The notes beneath the pieces were generated by a model. The model saw nothing but the letters and a program-made list of their open reading frames with translations. It searched no databases and was not told the DNA's origin. From assembly GCA_964035795.1 (NCBI GenBank), contig OZ038323.1, positions 3,801,381 through 3,865,380 on the forward strand: a DNA stretch of 64,000 bases, read 5' to 3'. Below are positions 36,378 to 48,738 of this stretch, piece after piece. Position 1 is the first letter of the stretch. Every line of letters starts with the position of its first letter. The position numbers and the translations under genes were made by a program. Source of the DNA: Pterobdella sp. o SKG-2022. Taxonomy: Eukaryota; Annelida; Clitellata; Hirudinida; Piscicolidae.

Positions 36378-37331
36378 ATGGAAACTATTGACTACAACTA
36401 CGAAAACTTGACTGAAATCAACGTCGAACCACCCAATGAAGCAACCCTAGAAAGGTTTGTCAATCTAGGAGGATCGTTGATATTTCTCTTAATCTCACTG
36501 ATTTGCAACTCTCTTATTTTTGTTAAGGTGGTGAAAAATCCCAATCTTAAACAACTGCCATACATTTTTATCGCCTGTATCGCTGTTTGCGATGTAGTCG
36601 CAAACATTGGTTACCTTTTTTCTTCGTTGATTTTATTCAAAAAATTAGGAATGGGGTTGTTCACATGCAGCTTTTTGGAAACAATGTCGATGTATCCCGA
36701 ATTTTTGAAGTTGTTGCTTATTTTTGGTATTGCTGTTTATAAGGTATCTGACAGGACAGCTTTGATGGGTAAGAAGGGCGTTGGGAAAAGTGTTTTGTTA
36801 ATTTTTTTTCTTGCTTTGATTTGCGCAGGTCTTTGTGCTTACCCTATTCTTCAAATAAGGTTTATTACTTATGAAGAGGCATATTTTTGTGATTATAATT
36901 ATAAGACATTCAATCCAGAGCTATACTCTCTCATAAAAGGAGTTTGTTTTTTCATCATTTTTATAATTGTACTGACTTGTCTTTTGGTTTCGAGGAGACG
37001 AAGAAGAGATGAGGTAGCGGAAGTTGACGACGATGGACTGATCGTCAAAAACCCTCAAAAAGCTGACGAAAGATTTGAAGTAATGATCATTATAGTCTTG
37101 GTGGTGTTCCTTTTGACTACACTCATCATTGAACTCGTTAGAAAAGTTATTTTACCCATTATTATGTCCTATTATTTTTCTTCATGGATTCAGACCTACT
37201 TTTTATTCGTAGAACCTTTAATTATCTACCCAGAAAAATTTTACAAACTGTTTTTGTATAAATCAAAAGATGCTCATTTTCAAAAAGAATACAAACCACA
37301 GTCTACTAAAGATTCTGAAGAAGAAGTCTGA
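36378..37331 (+). CDS. Orphan 7TM receptor 2, single exon, 317 aa
   Basis: One open frame from ATG 36378. The acidic N-terminus has a potential N-glycosylation site (YENLTEI). Hydrophobic segments: about 30-52 (LIFLLISLICNSLIF), 62-86 (with AVCDVVA), 98-121, 135-155, 183-207, 236-260 and 268-290. The E/DRY equivalent is YKVSDRT and the NPxxY equivalent VEPLIIYPEKFY. Cys at the TM3 top (FTCSFLE) and loop 2 (YFCDYNYKTF) could pair. A basic cluster (SRRRRRDE) follows TM5 and leads to KADERFEVMIII, shared with the receptor at 28363. The short polar tail has Ser/Thr (QSTKDSEEEV), possible kinase sites. Predicted plasma-membrane G-protein-coupled receptor of a divergent rhodopsin-like family; ligand unknown. 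AATAAA at 37520-37525 is a candidate poly(A) signal. A damaged copy lies 3 kb downstream. Confidence 0.85.
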   Translation: METIDYNYENLTEINVEPPNEATLERFVNLGGSLIFLLISLICNSLIFVKVVKNPNLKQLPYIFIACIAVCDVVANIGYLFSSLILFKKLGMGLFTCSFLETMSMYPEFLKLLLIFGIAVYKVSDRTALMGKKGVGKSVLLIFFLALICAGLCAYPILQIRFITYEEAYFCDYNYKTFNPELYSLIKGVCFFIIFIIVLTCLLVSRRRRRDEVAEVDDDGLIVKNPQKADERFEVMIIIVLVVFLLTTLIIELVRKVILPIIMSYYFSSWIQTYFLFVEPLIIYPEKFYKLFLYKSKDAHFQKEYKPQSTKDSEEEV

Positions 37332-39492
37332 CAACCTATTAATTTTGAATTTTAGCATCAACTTCGTGCTTCAAAAAACTTTTTGGCATTTGCATTTAAT
37401 TTTTCTCATATACTTAGTTGCAACATTTGTATGCATGCCTATGACATTTAATCAAACCATTATTGAAACGTTTTGAAGTTTCCGTGAAACAATTTTCTAG
37501 TTACTTTTTGATAATTAGAAATAAATCATTTGAAAATCTTCGTTACACCCATAAATTGTTCATAAAACTAGATTACCATCGTTTTTTGATCTGCTTAAAA
37601 TCCATCTATATAGACATGAATTTCGTTTTATCGGTTCCACAACTAATCGACTGATGATTTTTCATGTTTGACTCCAATCGAAAAACCATACAAAAACCAA
37701 AACATTGTGTATTAGCGATTTAACCATTAAAGTTTTTTGCCACTATAATCACATCTGTAATGGTCTTGTAATGATATCAAGTATAAACTTTCTACACCTT
37801 AACAGACTTGTTTTTGAAAGTATCATTCCAATGGGACCTTTTTTTGGAGAACTATGAAATACCGTTTTCTTGTTCTAGTTATCTTGTTTCAAGTTTGATA
37901 ATGTCCATTATTAAAAGCCATGAATTTTGAAACTTTTTAAAATTTTTATTTCTTGTTAATATCTTTTTAATCTAATAGGTGTATTAATTATTTAAAATTA
38001 CAGAATTTGATATTCCGTTGAACCAACAGTTAGCTCCTGTTTCTTTGTGATTTCACTAGATTGAATAGTTAGCAAGCGTCTCAAACACAATGAAAAGCGG
38101 TATACAAATACCACTTCATATTTCCCTACATAATGCTAGTTAAAATATTCAAGCTTTTCAAAGGTGTTTCTTTGTATGCAGTAAAGATGCTGTATAGAGC
38201 GGATTGTTATGATTGGAACGAGTTCAGTTGTTGGAAAATAGATTCGATATGTTTTGCCAAGTCGGTTCCCATATGTATTGTTTCAAACTTTCCTTGCCGA
38301 CATTATCGTTTGAATTGGTTTTCTATTGTTCTAAGAACTTTATTGATTGATTAATGTTTTTTAATTGCTATTCTATTTGGTTAAGCAGTCACCCTTCTTG
38401 TTACTCATATATAAAAAGAGACTTTCGAATATCTGAAACCCGTTTATAGTCGATTCAAAAACTATCATCATTCAAATTTCTGCCATTACTTTTCTAATAT
38501 CCAAACTCCATTCAAATCCCATTATTATTTCCCTCTTAGTTCTCTAGCCTCCAAATGGATTTCTCTACATACTTTCAACCCATTCTGTTCAAACTTTCAC
38601 AGCTTCCATCTAGGTTCATGTTGTTTTATCAACCAATCTTTATATTCTGTTACATTTTTCAGTTATCCACAAAAGTTATTAATTTTTCCTTGTTTTCATT
38701 TACTTTCTAACTCATTCCTTTTATTTTTTTCCCTTATTCAGTTTAGTGCTTTCTTTTTTTTTAATAATTTTTTTTTTACTCAGTGAAAAATAAAAAAGCT
38801 TGTGTTGAAATTTTATTTAAAATCTAAAATATTTCAAAAATGGAACTTAAAAATTTTTCATTCGAGAAAAAAACAAAAACCCTATCACACACATGTCATA
38901 AATAATTACTTAAATCTCTGAAGGAATTATTTTTAGACTAATAGATTCTATCTCCTTCTTCAATTGTTTCTCCATATATAGTATATACTAATTTAAAACA
39001 AATTTTTTTATTTTCCAATCATCAGATAAAAATTTAAAGTACAAAAAATGAAGGTAAGCATATTTTTATTTTAAAATATTGAATTTTTTTGCAAGAACAT
39101 GTTCAAAAAAAAGGTGTTTTTAAAAAATTTTAAAAAATTGTTAGCAAAAATTGGAACAATCGGAAGTTTGTGAATAAAAAATGTATTCTATTTTATAATG
39201 AAACCAACGCTCAGTTTCAAAATTTTATTCATAGTAAAAAGTTTTAGCCCAGCTTCCATCATATAGTGAAAGGTACTTGATAATTGTGTCATATTAATAA
39301 GTTGGTTACTTCCTACTTGAACGAAAAACGCACAACTGTAAGTAATTATGGTATTGAGTTAGATGGAGAATATCTAAGCTAATTTTTTACACCCAGCTTC
39401 ACTACCGCATTAATCTGATAAAAGAAAACAGTAAGAAGATTAGAATCTGTTTCATTAAAATTGTTGTTAATAATTCCTTTGAAAACTGGAGA
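37332..39492. other. Intergenic between 7TM receptor 2 and its pseudogene
   Basis: Contains a SINE tail (38017-38135) and otherwise A+T-rich DNA. The open stretch 38133-38354 starts in the SINE and is not supported. Confidence 0.4.
38017..38135 (+). mobile_element. SINE body/tail fragment
   Basis: AACCAACAGTTAGCTCCTGT, ATTGAATAGTTAGCAAGCG and AAAGCGGTATACAAATACCA align in order with the body of the full SINE at 25193. The tRNA-like head is lost. Confidence 0.6.
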
Positions 39493-40423
39493 ATGGATTT
39501 GAATGATTCATACCATGACAACAACACTGAATTCGAGCCTCTAAGAACCCCTACCTTACAGGTATATGCTGCTTTTGGTTTAGATTCTATATTATTCTTA
39601 ATTTCTCTTGTTTGGAATTCTTTGGTTGTTTCTACAGTGAACAGAAGCCCCAATCTACAACAAATGTCTTACATTTTCCTCGCTTGCATCAGCATTTGCG
39701 ACGTAGCCTTAACCATTAGACACCTTTCTTCTTTTTTGTATTTAATCGAGAATTTTGAAAAAGGATTATTTTTTTTCAGGTTGGTTTCATGATAATGTAC
39801 CTGAATTTTTAAATTGTTGCTCATTCTTGGAATTGCTTTTTATAAAGTATCTGACAGAACAGCTCTGATGGGGAGAAAGGAAGTTGGAAAAAGTGTCTTA
39901 GTAAATTTTTTTCCTTGCCTTGATTTGTGCATGTTTTTGTGCCTACCCTCTTATTCAATTACAGTCTTATAGCTATGAAGGAATAGCTTATTGTGACTTT
40001 GATTATATGACCTTCAACGTTCAGTTATACACCTTCGTCAAAGGAGGTTGTTATTTCTTTTTCTTTATAATTGTACTGAGTTGTCTTTTGTTTTCGAGGA
40101 GAAGAAGAAGAGGTGAGGTAGCGGAAGTTGACAACCATGGACTGATCGTGTAAAACCCGCGAAAAGCTGACGAAAGCTTTGAAATAATGATCATTATAGT
40201 AGTGGTAGTGTTCCTTTTGACTACACTCATTCTTGAACTTTTGAATCAACTGCTCATGTACATCATTCCATTTAACTGGCATCAGATTTTTTTTTTATTC
40301 GTAGCACCATTCATTTTTTACACTGAAACCATTTACAAACTGTTTTTGTATGAATCGAAAGATGCTCAATTTCAAAAAGCATACAAACCACAGTTCAACA
40401 AGAAAGCTGAAGATAAAGCCTGA
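39493..40423 (+). pseudogene. 7TM receptor pseudogene, paralogue of the receptor at 36378
   Basis: It aligns along its whole length with receptor 2: SILFLISLVWNSLVV for TM1, ACISICDVALTI for TM2, YKVSDRTALMGRKEVGKSV after TM3, CAYPLIQ, FSRRRRRGEVAEVD, and YKLFLYESKDAQFQKAYKPQ at the end. It is broken by a frameshift and stops near 39783-39815 (just before the MYxxEFLK-like part), a one-base insertion in the T-run near 39907, and an in-frame TAA at 40151-40153 where receptor 2 has Lys (GLIVKNPQKADE). The initiating ATG and upstream DNA are conserved, so this is a recent tandem duplicate losing function, not a retrocopy. Damage clusters around TM3-TM4. Confidence 0.85.
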
Positions 40424-43017
40424 CTATCTATCAATTTAAATTTTCAGTTTTAACTATACCCTATGTTTTTTAGGAACTTGCCTGGCTTTGACATATAACC
40501 TATTCATTATTCAAATTTATTTTTGAAATGCTTCTAAGATTGCACCAGAAGTTTCCTTCAAATTAATGAATAAAAAAATGTGTGAAATATTTTGATTAAA
40601 TTTGTACTATTTCCACACACGAATCGTATAGAAGAGTGAAAATTCTTTTTTAAAAAAAAATATTCGAACTTATATTGCTTTCATCATTAAATATGAAAGT
40701 TTTTTCTTAATATTTTTAACATTCTTAATAGCATTTCAATTCATACTTCAATAGAATTTTATATCTTTTTATATATAGATATATGTGCATGAATAAACTG
40801 GAGTGGCTGTTTATAATATCTAAAAATACACGCCCTCTGTCGAATCAAAAGTTATAAGCTTTTATCATGAAGTAAAGTCTTAAAACATTTTCAAATCTTT
40901 CGTTTATAGTCAAATGATTTTTCTTTCTGTAGCTTAACTAGTAGCGCAAAAAACGAATTATCTAAAGTATCAAGTCAGATCTGGTTCAGGGTGCCATGTT
41001 AAGAAGTTCTTCACAGTGTTAAATATTATGTAAAATAGGCTTCAAGCCATACAATAAATGAGGTGAAAAAACTTGAATTGTTCAAGCTTCTAAAAACCGA
41101 GTGAAATTTCTAAAGTTGCATCAGAGTTTGATAGTTTTTTTTACTAATTCATCGAAATAATAAAATTTTAGAGTCAATGAATTGATATAAATTTGAATTG
41201 AAATTTTGAAATATTTTGAAATTGAAAACGCCTCAAGTTATTTATAAATATAATTTGAATTATTATAATGATAATTTATGTACGCCATTTATTCTCTTCA
41301 TTGATGTCGTTATATTTATAGGTGTAAGTTATATTCTCCTAGCTTAGAAATTATTTACAGTTATGTTCCTTTCTGTTGCTTGTTTTTATTTGAAAGTCTA
41401 ATTTTCATAAATTTTTGATTTGATTCAAAGTTACATTGAATCTTAAATTTTTTATGCTTTTTATAGAACGTTCTCTAAGCTATAGAACTTTATTTTTAAG
41501 CAACTGCTTAAAAACATTGTCATACGATTTTTGGTAATTAATTATCTTTCTACAGGCCTATAATATTTCATCTGTACAAAATTACTTTCACTACAAGATT
41601 AATATGTACAAAACTTTTAATACAAACTAGCAAACGAATTTCCACGTTGAAAAAACCTGGAACCATATAGTGTGGTTAGATTAGCTCAAAACAGAATTCA
41701 TTGAAAAGAAAATTCATGTCTTACTGAAACTGCGCAAAGCTTTTGTATGGCTAGCATTATCAAGTTTTTTATAGTCAAAACACGAGTTTCCACACCAAAG
41801 TTTGTGTGAGAATTGGTATGATATTATTTCTCTGTCTATTAGATACAACAAGGAAGTCTAGTAAATTGATTGATTAGCAAAATATTAAAGAATTTTCTTT
41901 ATTTTTTGAGGTATGGTTCCGATAACTCTGTGATTTTATGCAAAAATATTACAGTTATTTATTTATCGAAGTTCATTTTTAGCATGTATTTATTTGAAAA
42001 AATTAAAAGAACTTTTTGAATTCGAATTTTAATTTAGTTAAAAATGTTCAATTGAATTTTCTACAATTAAATTTTAAAATTTCATACCAAGAGGTTTTAC
42101 TAACTATATTTTATTCAAATCGTTTTCCAAGAAAATTAATCTGTTATATCAAAATACCTGAATCTGTATTTAACAATAATCTTTTCCTACCCCTATTTCA
42201 ATGAGGGTTCATTGTGTTTCGGATATATCTATAAAAAGATCACATCAGAAGTATATTTCAAATAAAAGCTATTTATTTTTTAATTGAAAACATGTCACAT
42301 AGATGGATTTAAAATAAAAGCTTTTTTATTTAACATACGAGTTTAAAGCTTTCTATTTAATATTCTCAAAGCTTACTGTAATTACTAACACAAGCATAAT
42401 GCATTAGACTAATCCATGTTGATAACTGAAGTTTTATATCATTAATTAAATATTAAACAAACGTTCCAGGATTATTTCAAATGACGCTTTCCAAGAATCC
42501 GTTCAACTTTGAAATTTTGCTAAGTGGAGATTTTTTTATATTTAAAATGATTTAGTAATACTAATAAATAGCTTTTTTTTGTTGTTTCCACCTTTTCTAT
42601 TGCAGATACAAAAAGATATTTTTTGTTTATTTTTTATAATTATTTTGATCTTTTATTTTTATATACTTTTTTTTTTTTTTGTTTCTATTTTTTCTCTTTT
42701 TACTATCCTCTATATTTTGCATGCTTATCCTCCACGATATTTTTAGTTAAATAAGTTTAAAGTTCAATTAATCACAAAACTAAAGTTAGTTTATCTTTAG
42801 TTGCTTAGCATTTAGAATTTAAAAAATTTTAAAACAAAGATGGGTGTCTGGAAGTTATAGAAGGTGTAATATTTCTATTTTGCACGCCATAGAGTTGATA
42901 AAAACTTACTAAACTACTACTGAGGTATCTTTTTCTGGATTTTCATCAATTCAAATATCAAAGAGGAATTGTTCTTGATAATTTCACGGTTAGGCTTATC
43001 GAAAAGTTTTTATTTTT
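40424..43017. other. Intergenic, nothing coding recognised
   Basis: A+T-rich DNA. A weak SINE head lies at 40925-41000; other open stretches (e.g. 42016-42204) are low-complexity. Confidence 0.4.
40925..41000 (+). mobile_element. SINE head fragment
   Basis: CTGTAGCTTAACTAGTAGCG, AATTATCTAAAGTATC and CTGGTTCAGGGTGCC follow the A-box, anticodon-arm and B-box order of the SINE heads at 25193 and 31320, but are strongly diverged and without the body. Confidence 0.4.
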
Positions 43018-43143
43018 GAATTGTTGACAAAATGAAAACAAAAACAAGGATTTATAAGGAATTAAAATATATCTGACAAATATCTGAATTGTTGACAAAA
43101 TGAAAACAAAAACAAGGATTTATAAGGAATTAAAATATATCTG
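43018..43143. repeat. Tandem duplication, period 68 bp, two copies
   Basis: GAATTGTTGACAAAATGAAA and the following bases to ATATATCTGA occur twice, starting at 43018 and 43086, without mismatches that I can see. This is a very recent duplication. Confidence 0.9.
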
Positions 43144-46100
43144 AAATTATATGAAAATAGAAGAGTCGAATCCGTTTTAGCCTCTTGGCCATATATAAAC
43201 ACATAAATATATTTAGACAGATGATAGAATATAAACAGACATCTATGTATTTTTCAACGTTATTCATAATAAAATGCCGAAATTTTTTGAATTAAATTTT
43301 TGGATGAAAAGTAAAATATAATATTGATATGAATAAGAAAATAATGTTTTTCTGATTAGACTACTTGTATAGCTTTTTAATACGAACTTAATTGTACAAA
43401 AACTTATAAACGACGTAAAAATTTTTTACCTTTTTCTCGTTATATTTGATTGTAAAGAATTGATAAAACTAACAAAAAATATCTCAATAAAAACGTGACT
43501 TGGGGATTTTTCTTTAATCACAAAAAAAATGAATTTTTTATTCTAAGAATTCAAGTCAAATACTAGGGATTGCCAAGCTTTTAATATGCATGGATTGTAA
43601 GAATTTTTGAACAATAAAAACTTAGAAACAAAATAATCGCTTAGAAAAGGTTTCAGATGCACGAATTATCAACATTCGAACAGCACTACTTATCAAAAGA
43701 TGAACGAACAATTATAAGATAATGAGAATAAAGCTAATAAAAAAAGATATGTAAAAAAAACATTAAATCAATAGAAAAAACAATTCAGTTCAAAAAACCA
43801 TCAAAGAATAATTTTAGTAATAAATAAGAAAAACTTTTATTCATTTACATTATTAATGAATTTACAATACAACTACTTGCCGTGTATGGATTGTTCCCAT
43901 CCATCATACCTCATCACCAATATATCACTTATTAATATTATTTTTTTATACTATTATTCTTTTTATTATATTTCAATTGATATAATGATTACTCAAATTT
44001 TAAATTATTTTCATTTATTGACTTTATTCTTCGATAATGCTTTCAAGTTCTGTTATCCACATACTTGGAATGTAGATTAATCTTCTAAGAATTAAAAATT
44101 TTCATCGACGCTCTCTCGTTCACAAAATTCTAATGAATACAAAAAAATTTTGATTTTTTGAATCTACAAAACTCATGCATTTATAAAAATAAATCTTGAT
44201 TAGCCGAATGCCTTCCGTACGCTTCTCAAAGAGAACTCAAAGCACAGTGATTAAAAGTATTTCTTCATTAAAAAATATAAATTTTTCACTCTTAACACTT
44301 TGAACCCATCATAAAGAATGCCTTATTGATCTGAATCTCATAGTGAACAACTAATAAGCCTTTCAAGGATTCGTATGCCATTTGTTGTTTTGGGGCCGAG
44401 TTATTTGGAATTAATTACTGTCAAATGTTTTATCCCTATTATGATTCAATCACAGAATGAGTGTTTACTGTAAGTTTTTTTATGAAATCCTTAAGGTACA
44501 ATTAATATACCATTATCATGTTTAAGACAATTAAGTTTAATACATTACCTTTGTGTTTGTCATATATGAATCTCTATTCAGTTTGCCCAAAATTTTTTCA
44601 TTGAGTATATTAGCTTATTTTTAATATAATTTAAATATTGTTTTTCTAATTTTTAAGCATGTATATCAAGCTATAAACATTGCAAAATCTCCTACACGCT
44701 CAATTTAAGATGCAGATAGTTATTTACTAGTATAGTCCAGACTGGTCTAGTGATAAGAAAAAAAAATTAAAAATATTTTAAAAACTAATGAAATGGAGAA
44801 ATATATTTAGATTTGAGATGAATAAAATGATCTAGTGTACCTGATGATGATGATGAGGATGATGATGGTAATTTATGATGAGAAGAGGGATAATAAGTAG
44901 TATAATAGGGATAATTTGAACATATGATGGGTTCAATAATGTTTGTTTATGACTGAAGGGCAATGGGTGATGAAAAAATAAATGAGAATGAAGAATGATA
45001 TCTTGAATGATAGATGGAATGGTAATAAAGAAATGAGAAATATACAATGATTTGGTTGGAGTTTATTAAAAACAAAAACATATTGATGATAAAATAGTTG
45101 AAAGAATTAGGATGATTAATGCAAAATACCTAAAAAGAAGAAAATAAATTAAGAACAAAAGTAGATGAAAAAATAAGGGACACAAATAGATGATAAAATA
45201 GAGAGTTCAGACATGTATTTTTTGATGTTAATGATGATTTCTTGCTGTGCTTTTATTAAAATCTTAACAGCATAAAGAGGTCAGGTGATGTATGAGGGTT
45301 GCCTATCTAACTGCAGTGAATGTCCTCGTTTAGATAAAGCTTCATCTGCGCAAAGAAACATGATTAAAATGGGATTTTTATAGAAAAAAATTTTAATTTT
45401 AAAAGTGAAATAATCAAGAGGGATGATGATAAATGGATGGAGGAGTATGAAAGGATGATAGTGTTTTAAACAAACACGGCAGTTAAGTATTATTGATGTT
45501 TAAAAGTCGTGTTAATGAGCGGGAAATAAAGTTAACCGTGCGATTCAAAATATTAAAATTTTAAATTCACTTTTCAAACGTTTTTATTATTCTATAAATA
45601 CGTGTGAAAACAACAAAAGTTAATCGTGGGAGTAATGGAGAGTTCCAGGAATTTGGAGGAACAATTTTAAAATAAATATGCATTTTTTTGAAAATATTAA
45701 CAATTTATTTATTAATATTTCAAAAAAAAAATATTGGAAAATTATTATTTTAGTAGAATAATAAAAGTCTAAAAGAGGCAATCAAGACGTGAAGTTATGG
45801 ATTTTGGGTGAAATTGAGCTGTATTCCTTATGGTTTCTCGATATTTATGGTTTTGTTCCATCCAATTTATTAGTTCAAAATTTTTTATTAATTTATTTAA
45901 CAAAGAAAATTGATTACTTTTATATCTATTTGAAGAAACATAATTGCTTAATTGGTCTTTCAGCGAATGGAGTTTCGAACGTTTGCTTTTAGAGGCTGTT
46001 TTCCTCCGAAGAAATACTCAAACAAATATTCAATAAATACTTGTGATAAATATCATAAAATTGAATCTCGAAATAAAAGATGCAGGGAGGACGATTAATT

Positions 46101-46857
46101 AGTTTTTAAAGCTCTTCTTTTGCATATGTAAGGCATATTCTCTACAAAGATTTATCCTTACCGACATCAATAAAAAGCGCGCCCAAACGTTGTTTACTGC
46201 AGTTATTTGTAAATATTTGTAAGAAAAGCTCTCACAAAAGCTCAAAAAAACCACGGTATAAAATCCAACGCGGATCGCTGAAACAAACTGTAAACTGTGT
46301 TCGGAAATAGAGAAAAATTCAAAAAAATGTGAAACAACAATATTTTAACTAAGAATATGTATTCCCCGATGGCTTGTTCGTTAGATTAACAAACAATAAA
46401 ACAACCCGAAACAATGCTATAAAAATAAATTTTTAAAAACACTAAACTTAAAAATTAATTCAATAGAAACTTATAGACTAGCTATGCACATAACATATAT
46501 TATATATGTGTCAGAGTTATTTGAAAACCACAAAAACCCATTTTTTTCACTAATAAACGATGAATTAGTTTCAAAATAGCCATTTGCTGTCTACAAAATT
46601 TCAGCAAAGACATTTGAAAAAGCATTAATTTTCGAAGTTTAACCTTATCATGAAACTTATCGCAGTTTAGTCATTTAGTTTACAAATATATTAATAATTA
46701 CATAAATATATTAATAAACACAAACAACAAGCTTCAATTGATTTATAAATACATTTTGGTATATTTCATTGATATACAGGGATAATAGCGCGTGTATTTG
46801 AGCGTTGTATGACGCTAAACACACCTAGTATTTATACGGTGCTGGTGGGCCCAACCT
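43144..46857. other. Intergenic, low-complexity A+T-rich DNA
   Basis: No supported gene. From 44830 to about 45060 the + strand is rich in GATGATGA-type triplets, which makes spurious open frames on -. Around 46160-46330 the base composition is more balanced, but no exon could be defined. Confidence 0.4.
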
Positions 46858-47130
46858 ATGTCTCTACGTAACACACGTTCAAAGCAGGAATTTAAAACAG
46901 CTTTAAATAAAATTGAATTTCAATTGAACAAGGATTTGAATGAGTTAAAAGCGGATTCAAAAGAACTGGAAATTTGATTTGGAGGAAATTGTCTTCGAAA
47001 ATAATTTAATTTTGTCGAAGATAAATTAAATCTGCATTCGGAGAAATTGGAACTTACATTCAATATAAAACCAATGAGCCAATTGAAATCTACTGCGTTA
47101 TTTAATTTAACTTGTAAAGTTTTTTTCAAT
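46858..47130 (+). pseudogene. Degenerate coiled-coil ORF, possible element remnant
   Basis: From ATG 46858 the frame reads MSLRNTRSKQEFKTALNKIE, FQLNKDLNELKADSKELEI, then a stop near 46977. A second frame continues LEEIVFENNLI before more stops. It is heptad-rich and charged. It could be the start of a decayed element's first ORF; the family is not identified. Confidence 0.3.
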
Positions 47131-48663
47131 TCAAGTTAATGAGGCACATTCCTTCAATATGTTGAGACTCACATTGATCTTTGTCTTTCTGCGTTTTCTC
47201 TGCGACTGCCATGGTTGGCCTTCATTACATATTTTAACTCTATGAAAACTTAGATGTTTTTGATGTTGTTTTAGCTCTATAAAGCTTCAGTATCTTTGAT
47301 ATTATTTCCACTGTATACTTACTTCTATTATGTTTAATATTATTTTAACTTAAAAGAAAACTTATTTTTCCCTATGAATAATATCATTATAACTCATAAA
47401 GCAACTTTCTCTATGCCTAATACCTTATATAAAATTTATAAATTTTTGAAAATAATTCTTAACAATTCGAGTGGTTATGTATTTCAGATTAGGTTCCAAA
47501 TTTTTCGTGAAAGCATTTCAAAATTTAATTTGAAAAGACATCTTAATCTTATTAATTTTAAAATTCGACATTTTTGTATTTAATAAAAAATACGCGTAAT
47601 TATCAAACTTGAAATCTGTTCACTATAACTGCAACTCAAATGCCAGGCAAGAAAACTTGATAAAAAATGTCGAAAAGTTTTTGAAATATTTTTAAAAATT
47701 TTAAATGATATAAGCTTTGGAAAGATATTGTTTTTGTCCACCAAAGTGGTGTGGTTCAATAAATTAAAAAACAAAATGGAATTTTTTTAAAATTTCAGTT
47801 GCTTGTATCTATTTTGATCGTGAAAAATTATTCAAAAAGACAGAATTTATTGATTTAAATTTAATTGCACGTTTTTTTTACATAAATTGAACATGTTTCA
47901 AAAGCGTTTTGAGATACTAATATGTTTGATAAAAAGAATAAATAAATTAAGTGAAAACTGAAAAAACATTAATGAAAATTATATAAAAAATCACGTATAA
48001 TTTAAGAAAACATAAATAAGGCTGGAAAAAAAACTAAACATAAATAATGGGAAAACCATTATAAAATGGAAAAAAAACTAAAAAGTTGTTTGGTCGAACG
48101 AGGTAAAAGGGTTTTCTTGGCTAACGGAAGTATCCTGAAATATTTATGTAAAGTTAGGTTTACTTTTAAATTAAAATGGTGGGTAGAAAAACTTAGCAGA
48201 AAATAATTTTGATGATTTATTATTTTTTTGTTTATAATATATTGCTTATCTAAATTTAATAGAGTTTTGAGTGTAAGGTTTTTCATGTGAGAGTGTTTCA
48301 ACGTAACTATAGCTTCCTTTTTGTTATCACATTTTAGTTTTTTTGCAAAATATTTACTCAATTTTTTTTTTTTAAATTGATAAAAATATTTTGAAACTAT
48401 GCAAAACCTTCTCTTAAAAATATTTGAAATTAATAGAATTTAAAATATAGTTGCTTAATCGATTGAGCTCCCCATAAAGGTCAATCCACTCGTATCAAGG
48501 GAAGTCAAGGTGTAGGTATTATATTTTATTAAATTAATAATAACAATAATAATAATAAAACAAATTATTATTTTTTATATTGTTGGTATAAGGATTTTTA
48601 ATAGTTTTTTTGTATTAATTATGTTTCTTCCATTATTATATTTGTTTATTCATGTCTATTTTT

Positions 48664-48738
48664 CTAAATTCGATATTCCTTATTCACTAATTATCATATG
48701 TTCGATATTCCTTATTCACTAATATGAATATTATCATA
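48664..48738. repeat. Short tandem duplication
   Basis: TTCGATATTCCTTATTCACT (plus flanking AATTATCATATG) occurs twice in a row with small changes. Confidence 0.75.

Noticed and set aside
36398..36607. - strand ORF inside the 7TM receptor gene
   Set aside because: Antisense shadow of the intact + strand receptor frame.
44832..45047. His/Ile-rich - strand ORF
   Set aside because: It derives from GATGATGA triplets and A+T-rich background.
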